Positions 33,506 through 41,040 of a DNA stretch of 64,000 nt are shown here, piece by piece. Numbering within the stretch: the first letter of the stretch is position 1; the number at the start of each line of letters is the position of its first letter. The notes under the pieces are model-generated. The model saw only the letters and a list, made by a program, of their open reading frames with translations, did not search any database and was not told the DNA's origin. The stretch is from Mycobacterium sp. 1100029.7 (GTDB taxonomy: Bacteria > Actinomycetota > Actinomycetes > Mycobacteriales > Mycobacteriaceae). The position numbers were made by a program, and so were the translations under genes. The stretch spans positions 1 to 64,000 of the forward strand of contig NZ_LZSC01000082.1 of the NCBI RefSeq assembly GCF_001665235.1, given 5' to 3'.

Positions 33506-34660
33506 GTGGACTTCTCCTATCCAGCGGAAGTGGAACAGTTCCGCACCGAACTGCGTGACTGGCTGTCGGAAAACCTGACCGACGAATTGGTGGCCGCCCG
33601 CCGGCCCTCCGGTCGCGACGATGCGACGTTCGAGATGCTGCGCGGCTGGAGCCGGACCATGACCGACGCGGGCTGGGCCGCCGTCTCCTGGCCGCGCGAA
33701 TACGGGGGCCGCGGCGCAACCGTGCTCGAGCAGCTGGTGTACACCGAGGAAACCACCCGTGCCCGAGCTCCTATGCCGCTCAACGTGATTGGTATGAACA
33801 ACATCGCGCCCGCGATCATGCACTACGGGACCGAGGAGCAGAAGAAGACACTGCTGCCGCGGATGATGCGCGCCGACGACATCTGGTGTCAGGGCATGTC
33901 GGAGCCCGAAGCGGGGTCCGATCTCGCTTCGCTGCGTACCCGGGCGGTCCGGGACGGCTCCGGCGCTGGAGACTTCGTCGTCAATGGCCAGAAGATCTGG
34001 ACGTCGCTGGGACACCGCGCGCACTGGTGCCAGCTTTACGTGCGCACCGATCCCGACGCCCCCAAACATCAAGGGATTTCGTGCTTCATCGTCGACATGA
34101 AGCTACCCGGCATCGAGGCGCGTCCGCTGGTCACACTCAACGGTGACACCGACTTCGCCGAGGTGTTCTTCCACGATGTGCGGGTGCCGGCCGACGCGCT
34201 GCTCGGGCCGCTCGACGGCGGCTGGCAGGTGGCCACCACGACGCTCAGCCACGAACGTGCCGGAGCCGCACGGCTGTACGCCGAGATGCAGGTGCGGCTC
34301 GAGGAATTGGTCGACGACATCGCCATTGGTTCCGACGCGCTCAACGATCCCGTGACGCTGCGGCGCCTCGGCGAAATCGCGGTCCGCATCAAGTATCTCG
34401 AGGTGCTGTGCCAGCGGTCGATTTCGGCGACGCTGCACGGCGGTGACGCGTTCGGCTCGGCCAGCCTGGCCAAGACGGTGTGGGGTGAAATCGGACAGGA
34501 CCTGGCTGCCTTGGCGTTCGACGTGCTGGGTAGCCGTGGCACGGCGGCCCCGTGGGCGAATTACCGCCTCACCTCGCGTTCGCTGACGATCGCGGGCGGC
34601 ACGACCCAGATCAACAAGAACATCACCGCGCAACGCATACTCGGATTGCCCCGGAAATGA
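33506..34660 (+). CDS. Acyl-CoA dehydrogenase, large partner of a tandem pair
   Basis: 384 residues, GTG start after AAGGAA. ACAD fold: GWAAVSWPREYGGRG, CQGMSEPEAGSDLASL (FAD/substrate loop), GQKIWTSLGHRAHWC, TLSHERAGAA, and the C-terminal IAGGTTQINKNITAQRILG, where the usual GGTSE is GGTTQ. It overlaps the next ACAD by 4 bases (ATGA). In the cholesterol pathway two different ACAD subunits (FadE28/FadE29 type) form an alpha2beta2 enzyme with half the FAD sites; this tandem looks similar. It should introduce an alpha,beta double bond in a bulky side-chain acyl-CoA. Confidence 0.88.
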   Translation: MDFSYPAEVEQFRTELRDWLSENLTDELVAARRPSGRDDATFEMLRGWSRTMTDAGWAAVSWPREYGGRGATVLEQLVYTEETTRARAPMPLNVIGMNNIAPAIMHYGTEEQKKTLLPRMMRADDIWCQGMSEPEAGSDLASLRTRAVRDGSGAGDFVVNGQKIWTSLGHRAHWCQLYVRTDPDAPKHQGISCFIVDMKLPGIEARPLVTLNGDTDFAEVFFHDVRVPADALLGPLDGGWQVATTTLSHERAGAARLYAEMQVRLEELVDDIAIGSDALNDPVTLRRLGEIAVRIKYLEVLCQRSISATLHGGDAFGSASLAKTVWGEIGQDLAALAFDVLGSRGTAAPWANYRLTSRSLTIAGGTTQINKNITAQRILGLPRK

Positions 34661-35763
34661 ATCTCGAACTCACCGACGAACAGCTCGCGCTGCGCGACAC
34701 CACCCGGCGCTTTCTTGCCGACAAGGCGCCGATCTCGGGCCATGTCCGCGAATTGCTCGACGCCCCGACCGGCATGGACGGTAAAGCCGACGCGGTGTGG
34801 CGAGGCCTTGCCGATCTCGGCACCACCGGATTGCTGGTACCCGAGGAACACGGCGGTGCCGGCATGACGATGGTCGAAGCCGGTGTCGTGGCCGAGGAAC
34901 TCGGTGCTGCTCTGTATCCGGGGCCCTGGTTGTCGACCGCGGTCGCGGCAGTGCGCACCTTGACGCGCCTCGTTGAGAACGACAGCGCGGCAACGATTCT
35001 GGCAGGCATCGCCGACGGCACGACGATCGCCACCGTCAGCTTCCTGGACTTCGAGAACGTCGCAGCGCACCCGACCGATGCCGGTGTGGTGCTGCGCGGC
35101 GAGCTCGGCGAGGTCTCCGACGCCGCGGCGGCCGACGTCGTACTGGTGCTTGCCGACGGTGCCGACGGCACCGGTCTTTTCGCGGTGCACACCGCCTCCC
35201 CCGGGTTCGCGGTGCGGGCTGAGCCCGGTATCGACCAGACCCGCAAGCAATTTCGCGTCGAGCTCGACGGCACCCCCGCGCAGCGGTTGTCGGCGAGCGG
35301 CCCGGCCGAGGTTGCGTCGGTGATCGACGACCTGCTGATCGCCACGGCCGCCGATGCGCTCGGCGCGGCGCGCGCCGTCATGAACCTGGCCGTCGAATAC
35401 GCAAAAGTCAGAAAGCAATTCGGTCAGGTCATCGGGTCCTTTCAGGCCATCCAGCATCTGTGCGTCGATATGTACGAAACGGTCGAACTGGCGCGCAGCG
35501 GGGTGATCCACGCCCTCTGGGCGGCCGACGCCGACCTGGACCCCGAAGAACGCCACCTGGCGGCGCTGCGGGCCAAGGCGTTCGCCGGGCGCCTGGCCAC
35601 CGTGGGTGACACCGCCATCCAGGTATTCGGCGGCATCGGCTACACCTGGGAGCACGACGCGCACCTGTACCTCAAGCGGCTGCTGAGCTGGAGCCAGTTG
35701 CTCGGTGGACCGGACCGCTATCTCGCCGAACTCGGTGCGCGGCTTACCCAACGAGGCCGCTGA
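34657..35763 (+). CDS. Acyl-CoA dehydrogenase, small partner of a tandem pair
   Basis: 368 residues from ATG 34657. ACAD C-terminal domain with YAKVRKQFGQVIGSFQAIQH and GGIGYTWEHDAHLYLKR; the Glu of TWEHD is the likely catalytic base, as in FadE28-type subunits. The middle domain (residues ~110-190) is weakly conserved and lacks the usual FAD-loop motif, consistent with a heteromeric subunit. The start overlaps the previous ACAD and the stop shares one base with the nitroreductase start (TGATG), so the three proteins are produced together. Confidence 0.88.
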   Translation: MNLELTDEQLALRDTTRRFLADKAPISGHVRELLDAPTGMDGKADAVWRGLADLGTTGLLVPEEHGGAGMTMVEAGVVAEELGAALYPGPWLSTAVAAVRTLTRLVENDSAATILAGIADGTTIATVSFLDFENVAAHPTDAGVVLRGELGEVSDAAAADVVLVLADGADGTGLFAVHTASPGFAVRAEPGIDQTRKQFRVELDGTPAQRLSASGPAEVASVIDDLLIATAADALGAARAVMNLAVEYAKVRKQFGQVIGSFQAIQHLCVDMYETVELARSGVIHALWAADADLDPEERHLAALRAKAFAGRLATVGDTAIQVFGGIGYTWEHDAHLYLKRLLSWSQLLGGPDRYLAELGARLTQRGR

Positions 35764-36410
35764 TGGATATCGACTATCTGCTGACCGCCACTCGTTCGGC
35801 ACGCAAAACCCTCGACCTGGACGCACCGGTGGACCTCGGGGACATCCGCGAATGCCTGCGCATCGGGCTACAGGCCGCCAACGGCTCGAACTCGCAGGCG
35901 TGGCGGTGGCTGGTGATCGCCGATCCGCAGAAGCGGGACAGGATCGCCGAGCTGTACCGCGACGCCTACCTGAAACGGGTCGGCGGCCAGTTACTCGCCG
36001 ACATGCTGCCCGGCGGTACGCCGGACGGGCGGCTGATGTCGTCGACGGAGTGGCTGGTCGAGAACCTGGCAAAGGTGCCGCTGCTGGTAATCCCTTGCTA
36101 TCAGCCGTACTTGCCCCGCATCGACGGCGACGAGTCGTTTCATCTGGCCACGCTGTACGGTTCGATCTTTCCCGCGGTGTGGAACTTTCAGCTGGCCCTG
36201 CACACTCGCGGCTACGGCACCTGCGTCACGACCTTGCACCTGCACCATGAAGCCGAGGTCGGTGAATTGCTGGGGATTCCGCCGACCTATGTTCAGGGCG
36301 CGCTGCTGCCGGTCGGCCGGTTGCGGTCCGGCCATACCTTCCGGCCCGCCCCGCGGCGACCGCTGGACGAGGTGGTCGCGGTGGACGGCTGGGACGGCGC
36401 CGGCCTCTAG
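35763..36410 (+). CDS. Nitroreductase-family flavoprotein
   Basis: 215 residues. FMN-binding nitroreductase fold: LTATRSARKTLDLDAPVD with the family RS-type start, GLQAANGSNSQAWRWLVI (phosphate site), and a late GTCVTTLHLHHEAEVGELLGIP block with DEVV end. These enzymes reduce nitro groups, quinones, enones or act as flavin reductases with NAD(P)H. Coupled by one base to the ACAD gene, it might reoxidise or saturate an intermediate of the same pathway (for example an enone). Last gene of the unit; the 136 bases to the regulator contain no hairpin that I could identify. Confidence 0.82.
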   Translation: MDIDYLLTATRSARKTLDLDAPVDLGDIRECLRIGLQAANGSNSQAWRWLVIADPQKRDRIAELYRDAYLKRVGGQLLADMLPGGTPDGRLMSSTEWLVENLAKVPLLVIPCYQPYLPRIDGDESFHLATLYGSIFPAVWNFQLALHTRGYGTCVTTLHLHHEAEVGELLGIPPTYVQGALLPVGRLRSGHTFRPAPRRPLDEVVAVDGWDGAGL

Positions 36411-36483
36411 GGCCTTAGAATGGGTTCGTCAGCGCCGTTAGCAGCGCATTTGAGCCGGATCCCGGTGGGGCAATCTGATAGCC

Positions 36484-36503
36484 TTTAACAAAGATTTGGT
36501 TCG
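36484..36503. promoter_or_regulatory. Cluster operator copy e (regulator gene)
   Basis: On the minus strand CGAACCAAATCTTTGTTAAA; the same element as the other copies, inverted relative to the regulator gene and placed directly before the AGGAGG at 36507-36512. That position suits repression of the regulator by its own product. Confidence 0.5.
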
Positions 36504-36515
36504 CCAGGAGGACGA

Positions 36516-36578
36516 ATGCGTAGGTTAGCCGGCCGCAGTCCTCTCGATGCGTGCGCCACCGGGTATCGCGTTGGTTAA
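36516..36578 (+). CDS. 20-codon leader ORF overlapping the regulator start
   Basis: ATG 36516 has the best ribosome site of the region (AGGAGG, 3 bases from it) and opens MRRLAGRSPLDACATGYRVG, then TAA 36576-36578. It is out of frame with the TetR gene and covers its ATG 36547 and TTG 36571. Either a leader peptide that couples translation to the regulator, or the true start with one base lost or gained in this sequence. I cannot decide between these from one sequence. Confidence 0.35.
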   Translation: MRRLAGRSPLDACATGYRVG

Positions 36579-37866
36579 GGGCAGGCGCGCCACGGCCGAT
36601 CGTCTCGATCTGGCCGGTAGTGACGACTCCGGAACGCGGCGCACCGAGATCCTGCAGACCGCCGCGTCTTTGATTGCATCGTCGGGTCTGCGGACGTCAC
36701 TGCAGGAGATCGCCGACGCGGCAGGGATTCTCCCCGGAAGCCTGTATCACCATTTCGAATCCAAGGAAGCGATCCTGGTCGAACTGATCCGGCGTTACCA
36801 GGACGATCTGAACCGCATCGGGGAGAACGCGAAGGCGCGATTGGATGAGGCCGACTCGCGGCCGGTCGCCGACAAGATCGTCGAGCTGGGAGCGGCGATC
36901 GCCCATTGCGCCGTGCGCCACGGCGCCGCCCTGCAGATGTCGTTCTACGAGGGGCCGAGCCCGGATCCCGAGCTGATGAAACTGACCCGCCAGCAACCCG
37001 TCGCGATCCAAGAGGCGATGGTGCAAACGCTGCGCGCCGGCCGGTGGAGCGGCTACATCAAGCCCGACATCGATCTTCCGACGCTGGCCGACCGCATCTG
37101 TCAGACGATGCTTCAGGTAGGCCTGGACGTCATGCGCCACAACTCCCCCGCCGACCAGGTGGCCGAGCTGCTGTGCCGAATCATCCTGCAGGGCTTGGCA
37201 GCTCAACCGCCGACGGACTCGGCATTGGATCGCTCCAAGGCGTTTGCCGCCGCCAGCGACGTCATCGAGTCGTGGGCCGACGACAGCGACGCCGATCCCA
37301 GCGACAAGGCCGCCCACGTCCGGGCAGTGGCGCGAACCGAATTCGGCCGCAAGGGCTACGAGGTCACCACGATCCGCGACATCGCGTCGGCTGCGGGTCT
37401 TGGCACCGGGACCGTCTATCGGGTGATCGGCTCCAAGGACGAGCTGCTCGCGTCGATCATGGAGTCTTTCGGGCGCAAGGTCGAGGCGGGATGGGTCAGC
37501 GTATTGCGCTCCGACGCCACGCCCATTGAGAAGCTCGACGCCCTGAGCTGGGTGAACGTCAATGCGCTGGACCAATTCTCCGACGAGTTCAGGATCCAGC
37601 TGGCCTGGATGCGCCAGTCGCCGCCGGACACCCCCAACCCCGGGTGGCTCTACGCCACCCGGCTTCGGCAGATGAAATCGCTTCTCACCGAAGGCATTCG
37701 GTCCGGTGAAATTCGCTTCGACACGCCTTCGACCGCCATGTTGTCCCGCTGCATCATCGGCCTGCAGTGGATACCGGAGAACATCCTTCGGGCCATCGGG
37801 ACACGGGCATCCTTGCTGCACGCGCGCGACACCGTGCTGCGCGGCGCCGCTGTGCGCGGCGTCTAA
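36547..37866 (+). CDS. Regulator with two TetR domains in tandem
   Basis: 439 residues, about twice a normal TetR. First helix-turn-helix at ~31-78 (RRTEILQTAASLIASSGLR, LQEIADAAGILPGSLYHHF), its ligand domain to ~225, second helix-turn-helix at ~255-300 (VRAVARTEFGRKGYEVTT, IRDIASAAGLGTGTVYRVI) and a second ligand domain. A fused pair could act as a covalent heterodimer with two effector pockets. An operator copy lies just upstream, so it is the prime candidate for controlling the cluster. The start is unsure (ATG 36547 or TTG 36571) because the good ribosome site serves the overlapping leader ORF. Confidence 0.85.
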   Translation: MRAPPGIALVKGRRATADRLDLAGSDDSGTRRTEILQTAASLIASSGLRTSLQEIADAAGILPGSLYHHFESKEAILVELIRRYQDDLNRIGENAKARLDEADSRPVADKIVELGAAIAHCAVRHGAALQMSFYEGPSPDPELMKLTRQQPVAIQEAMVQTLRAGRWSGYIKPDIDLPTLADRICQTMLQVGLDVMRHNSPADQVAELLCRIILQGLAAQPPTDSALDRSKAFAAASDVIESWADDSDADPSDKAAHVRAVARTEFGRKGYEVTTIRDIASAAGLGTGTVYRVIGSKDELLASIMESFGRKVEAGWVSVLRSDATPIEKLDALSWVNVNALDQFSDEFRIQLAWMRQSPPDTPNPGWLYATRLRQMKSLLTEGIRSGEIRFDTPSTAMLSRCIIGLQWIPENILRAIGTRASLLHARDTVLRGAAVRGV

Positions 37867-37889
37867 GTACGAATTAACCCGCCCCGGTA

Positions 37890-37918
37890 TTGAACCAAAT
37901 AACTGTTACCCATACAGT
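37890..37918 (+). promoter_or_regulatory. Cluster promoter/operator, copy f (SDR at 37964)
   Basis: -35 TTGAAC (37890-37895), 17-base spacer, -10 TACAGT (37913-37918); core TTGAACCAAATAACTGTTAC. Predicted transcript start about 37925, 39 bases before the ATG. The spacing equals that of copies a, d and g. Confidence 0.6.
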
Positions 37919-37963
37919 TGAGCAGTTAGAACTGCATTGGCATTTTCCGAGAAGGGGATTTCC

Positions 37964-38806
37964 ATGACCATTGTCGATCGGTTGCGCTACGACGGCAAGC
38001 GCGCTCTCGTGGTCGGTGGCGCGACCGGCATGGGCGCCGCGGCGGCCAAGTCAGCAGCCGAGCTGGGTGCTGAAGTCGTCGTGCTGGACTACGCGCCGGT
38101 GGACTACGACGTTGCTCAGGCCATCGAAGTGGACCTGCGCGATCCCGCCTCGATCGATGCCGCACTCGAGCAGGTGGACGGGCCGATCCACGCCCTGTTC
38201 TCCGCCGCCGGCGTTGCCGACGGCACGATCGACCTGATGAAGATCAACTTCATCGGTCACCGCCACCTGATCGACCGGTTGCTGGAGAAAAACCAGCTTC
38301 CGAACGGGTCGGCAATCTGCTTCATCTCCTCGGTCGCCGGCATGGGCTGGGAGAACGACCTCGACACGATGAACGACTTCCTGGCCACGCCGGACTTCGC
38401 GGCCGCCGAGGCGTGGTGCCAGGCGCACGAGGCAGAGGGCATCAACCACTACGGCACCAGCAAAAAGGTGATCAACACCTATGTGGCCAACCAGGGTTAC
38501 CCGCTGGCGAAGAAGGGGATCCGGATCAACGCGATCTGTCCGGGACCGACCGACACCCCGCTGGCCCAGGCCAATGCGGACCTCTGGCTGTCCTTCGCCC
38601 AGGACTATCGGGACGAAACCGGCTCCAAGGTGCACACGCCCGAGCAGATGGGCGATGTCATGGCGTTCCTCAACAGCGAGGCGGCTTGCGGCATCAGCGG
38701 AATCACGTTGCTCGTGGACTCCGGACACACCATGGCGTCGATGACCGGCGCCTACGCGCCCGGCAAGCCGATCATCGACATCATCATGGGCAAGATAAAG
38801 CTGTAG
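37964..38806 (+). CDS. SDR, 3alpha-HSD/coniferyl-alcohol-dehydrogenase-like
   Basis: 280 residues from ATG 37964 after GAAGGGG. It belongs to the divergent SDR group with VGGATGMGAAAAKSAAELG, strongly shortened central loops, VDLRDPASIDAALEQVDGPI, INFIGHRHLIDRL, FISSVAGMGW and the active-site HYGTSKKVIN, then CPGPTDTPLAQ. Relatives act on 3alpha-hydroxysteroids or aryl alcohols. It has its own cluster promoter, so it belongs to the same regulon although separated from the other genes by the regulator. Likely oxidises a ring or benzylic-type alcohol. Confidence 0.87.
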   Translation: MTIVDRLRYDGKRALVVGGATGMGAAAAKSAAELGAEVVVLDYAPVDYDVAQAIEVDLRDPASIDAALEQVDGPIHALFSAAGVADGTIDLMKINFIGHRHLIDRLLEKNQLPNGSAICFISSVAGMGWENDLDTMNDFLATPDFAAAEAWCQAHEAEGINHYGTSKKVINTYVANQGYPLAKKGIRINAICPGPTDTPLAQANADLWLSFAQDYRDETGSKVHTPEQMGDVMAFLNSEAACGISGITLLVDSGHTMASMTGAYAPGKPIIDIIMGKIKL

Positions 38807-39188
38807 CCGCGCGATCGACGAGCAGGCGTTCGGGCTTCGGCCAAGCACCTGCCGCCACGGGATGCCGCTCGGATCCTCCGCCAGTCGTACCGCAGGCTCG
38901 GCGGCAGCTACGGCTCGAACACACTCCTCCACCGCAGCTTTGGCCAGCGAGGTACCCAGGCAATAGTGGGCTCCGGCATCGAAGTTCACCAGCCGTGGGG
39001 TATCCGGTCGGGCGAAGCGCCCGGGGCCGAATCGGGTGGGGTCTGGCCACACCGTCCAGGACTTTCCCGTCGCGGTGCCGCAAAACCACGGTGGCACCGG
39101 TACTTTCGTCGATCGCCAATGGACCGACGCCTGCCGCCTCAGCCAGGGTGTCATACATCTGCGGGGTGAAGCTACCACCCAAGCCCAT
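38784..39188 (-). pseudogene. Cytochrome P450 C-terminal remnant, frameshifted
   Basis: In one minus-strand frame the haem-loop region of a P450 is readable (DPTRFGPGRFARPDTPRL, then FDAGAHYCLGTSLAKAAVEE), but the residues before it (GGSFTPQMYDTLAEAAGVGP, TGATVVLRHRDGK) and the end (PKPERLLVDRAATAL) are in a neighbouring frame, so at least two frame changes have occurred. The N-terminal ~300 residues of a P450, with I-helix and ExxR, are absent. No intact start. It is a decayed gene next to the truncated aldo/keto reductase; the end overlaps the SDR 3' end by 23 bases. Confidence 0.7.
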
Positions 39189-39206
39189 GCCGCCCGTCTT
39201 GCTAAT

Positions 39207-39254
39207 CGGAGAGCTCTCCGGTGACTTCCAGAAGCATTAACGGAGAGTTCTCCG
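39207..39254. promoter_or_regulatory. Pair of CGGAGA-n2-TCTCCG palindromes
   Basis: CGGAGAGCTCTCCG (39207-39220, perfect) and CGGAGAGTTCTCCG (39241-39254) have identical arms and start 34 bases apart, about three helical turns. Flanks are also shared in mirror image (CTAAT on the outer sides). They lie just before the remnant aldo/keto reductase and resemble TetR operators; a related half-site precedes the TetR gene at 41041. Confidence 0.6.
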
Positions 39255-39279
39255 CTAATGCGATCAGAAGGACCGGATC

Positions 39280-39616
39280 TTGCGATACATCAAGCTCGGC
39301 ACGTCAGGACTGGACGTATCTCCGATAGCGATCGGGGCGATGACGTACGGCGATCCCCGGCGCGGCCATCCGGTGTGGTCACTGCCCGAAGCCGTGGCTG
39401 CACGCCAAACCCGTGGTGACAGCGCCGATTGTCGGAGCGAGCAGTATCAACCAGATCGATGAGGCGATAGCGTCCCTTGACGTTGCATTAACCGATGCTG
39501 AAGTGCAGACGCTGGAGGCCCCTTACACACCACGCTACGACTTCCAGGGCATCTCCGATGATGCACAGTTGCAGGCCGTCATCGCTCGAATACCCCAATT
39601 GGTCACCGCTGGATAG
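39280..39616 (+). pseudogene. Aldo/keto reductase with a large internal deletion
   Basis: The N terminus MRYIKLGTSGLDVSPIAIGA, then MTYGDPRRGHPVWSLPE, is the normal start of an aldo/keto reductase including the nucleotide-side strand. Straight afterwards, in another frame, the text jumps to the family C terminus (KPVVTAPIVGASSINQIDEA, LDVALTDAEVQTLEAPYTPR) and a proper TAG stop. Roughly 230 residues, with the catalytic Asp-Tyr-Lys-His, are missing. The junction is near 39395-39410. The stop shares one base with a possible GTG start of the TrpB2-like gene. Confidence 0.8.
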
Positions 39617-40956
39617 TGTTTCGCGGGATGGGCCGCGGGATGGAAAGGAACCACCAGTTGCGTTACCTGCTGAAGCCCGACGATATCCCGACGGCATGGT
39701 TCAACGCGGCGTCCTGCCTGCCCGGGCCACTGCCACCACCGCAACACCCGGTCCTGGATCGAGCGGTCGACGGCAACGATCTTGACGCGCTTTTTCCCGG
39801 CGCACTGATCGACCAGGAGATGTCCGCCGCGCGCTGGATCGACGTGCCAGGCCAAGTGCTTGACCTCTTAAGACGCTGGCGTCCAACGCCATTGGTGCGG
39901 GCCGTACGTCTCGAACGCATCCTCGACACACCGGCCCGGATCTATTTCAAGGACGAGTCGGTGTCACCGGCCGGTTCACATAAGGCCAATACCGCAGTCG
40001 CCCAGGCGTATTACAACAAAGCCGAGGGTATCGACCGAATCACCACGGAAACCGGTGCCGGACAATGGGGCAGCGCGGTATCGATGGCCTGCCAGTTGTT
40101 CGACCTGAATTGTCACGTCTTCATGGTGGCCGCATCGCATCGGCAGAAGCCGTACCGCCGCATCCTGATGGAAACCTGGGGCGCCGAGGTGATTGCCAGC
40201 CCATCCGGGACCACCGAGGCGGGAAGGTCGATCCTGCACGCCGATCCCGACAGTCCGGGCTCGCTCGGGATCGCCATCAGCGAAGCCGTCGAAGAGGCAC
40301 TCGGGCGGCCGGATACGCACTACGCGCTTGGTTCTGTGTTGAATCATGTCCTGCTTCATCAGACCGTCATCGGATTGGAAGCCAAAGAACAACTGCAGCT
40401 GGCGGGTGAGGGCAGCCCCGATGTCGTCGTCGGCGCATGCGGCGGAGGTTCGAACTTCGCGGGTCTGGCGCTGCCGTTTCTGCAATCGCGCACCGCCGCG
40501 GGGAGCAGGCCCCGCCTGGTGGCCGTCGAACCGCGGACCTGTCCGTCGCTGACAGCAGGCCTCTTGCGATACGAATCCGGTGACACCGCAGGCCTGACGC
40601 CGCGGATGTGGATGTACACGATAGGCCGCGACTTCGTCCCGCCGGCTACGCACGCCGGTGGCCTGCGTTATCACGGTGTGGCACCAATTGTTTCAAACCT
40701 TCTGCAACACAAGTGGATCGAAGCTGTCGCGTACCCACAGCGATCAGTGCTGGAGGCCGCCGTCAGGTTCGCGCGCAGTGAGGGCCTGGTCCCCGCGCCG
40801 GAGACCGCGCATGCCATTCGGGGCGTGATCGACGAGGCGCTGGCCGCACGCCGCACACAGCAGGAAACCGTGATCCTGTTCAACTATTCGGGTCACGGCC
40901 TACTCGACTTGGCAGCCTATGACGACTACTTCCACGATCGGCTGCCCGACGATTGA
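39616..40956 (+). CDS. TrpB2-like PLP-dependent enzyme
   Basis: 446 residues from GTG 39616; the family-like N terminus (MERNHQLRYLLKPDDIPTAW) suggests ATG 39640 as an alternative. PLP lysine K123 in PAGSHKANTA, the phosphate and substrate loop ETGAGQWGSAVSMA, GGGSN, and the C-terminal FNYSGHGLLDL all fit the TrpB2 branch of tryptophan synthase beta. TrpB2 enzymes join serine or phosphoserine to indole, or act as threonine/serine ammonia-lyase-like enzymes, without a dedicated TrpA. No trp gene is near. Lower wobble GC than neighbours and broken flanking genes point to transfer. Confidence 0.85.
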   Translation: MFRGMGRGMERNHQLRYLLKPDDIPTAWFNAASCLPGPLPPPQHPVLDRAVDGNDLDALFPGALIDQEMSAARWIDVPGQVLDLLRRWRPTPLVRAVRLERILDTPARIYFKDESVSPAGSHKANTAVAQAYYNKAEGIDRITTETGAGQWGSAVSMACQLFDLNCHVFMVAASHRQKPYRRILMETWGAEVIASPSGTTEAGRSILHADPDSPGSLGIAISEAVEEALGRPDTHYALGSVLNHVLLHQTVIGLEAKEQLQLAGEGSPDVVVGACGGGSNFAGLALPFLQSRTAAGSRPRLVAVEPRTCPSLTAGLLRYESGDTAGLTPRMWMYTIGRDFVPPATHAGGLRYHGVAPIVSNLLQHKWIEAVAYPQRSVLEAAVRFARSEGLVPAPETAHAIRGVIDEALAARRTQQETVILFNYSGHGLLDLAAYDDYFHDRLPDD

Positions 40957-40968
40957 TCGCCTAGGCTC

Positions 40969-40988
40969 GTAACGGAGAACGACTCCAC
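40969..40988. promoter_or_regulatory. Operator-like half palindrome upstream of tetR
   Basis: GTAACGGAGAACGACTCCAC: GGAG and CTCC arms around 5 bases, preceded by the same TAACGGAGA seen at 39238-39246. Located 53 bases before the TetR start. Suggests that the regulator binds here and at the paired palindromes. Confidence 0.4.
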
Positions 40989-41040
40989 TTATGCTCGGTA
41001 CCGCAGCGACGATGTCCCTGACGAAGCGAGGTGGCGGTCC

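Noticed and set aside
22116..38806. KstR or KstR2 control of the oxidative cluster
   Set aside because: I looked for TnnAACnnGTTnnA-like and CAAGnnCTTG-like boxes in the cluster gaps and saw none convincing; the shared element is different.
39207..39254. Paired palindromes as insertion-sequence ends or attachment sites
   Set aside because: No transposase or integrase and no target duplication; size and spacing fit regulator sites.
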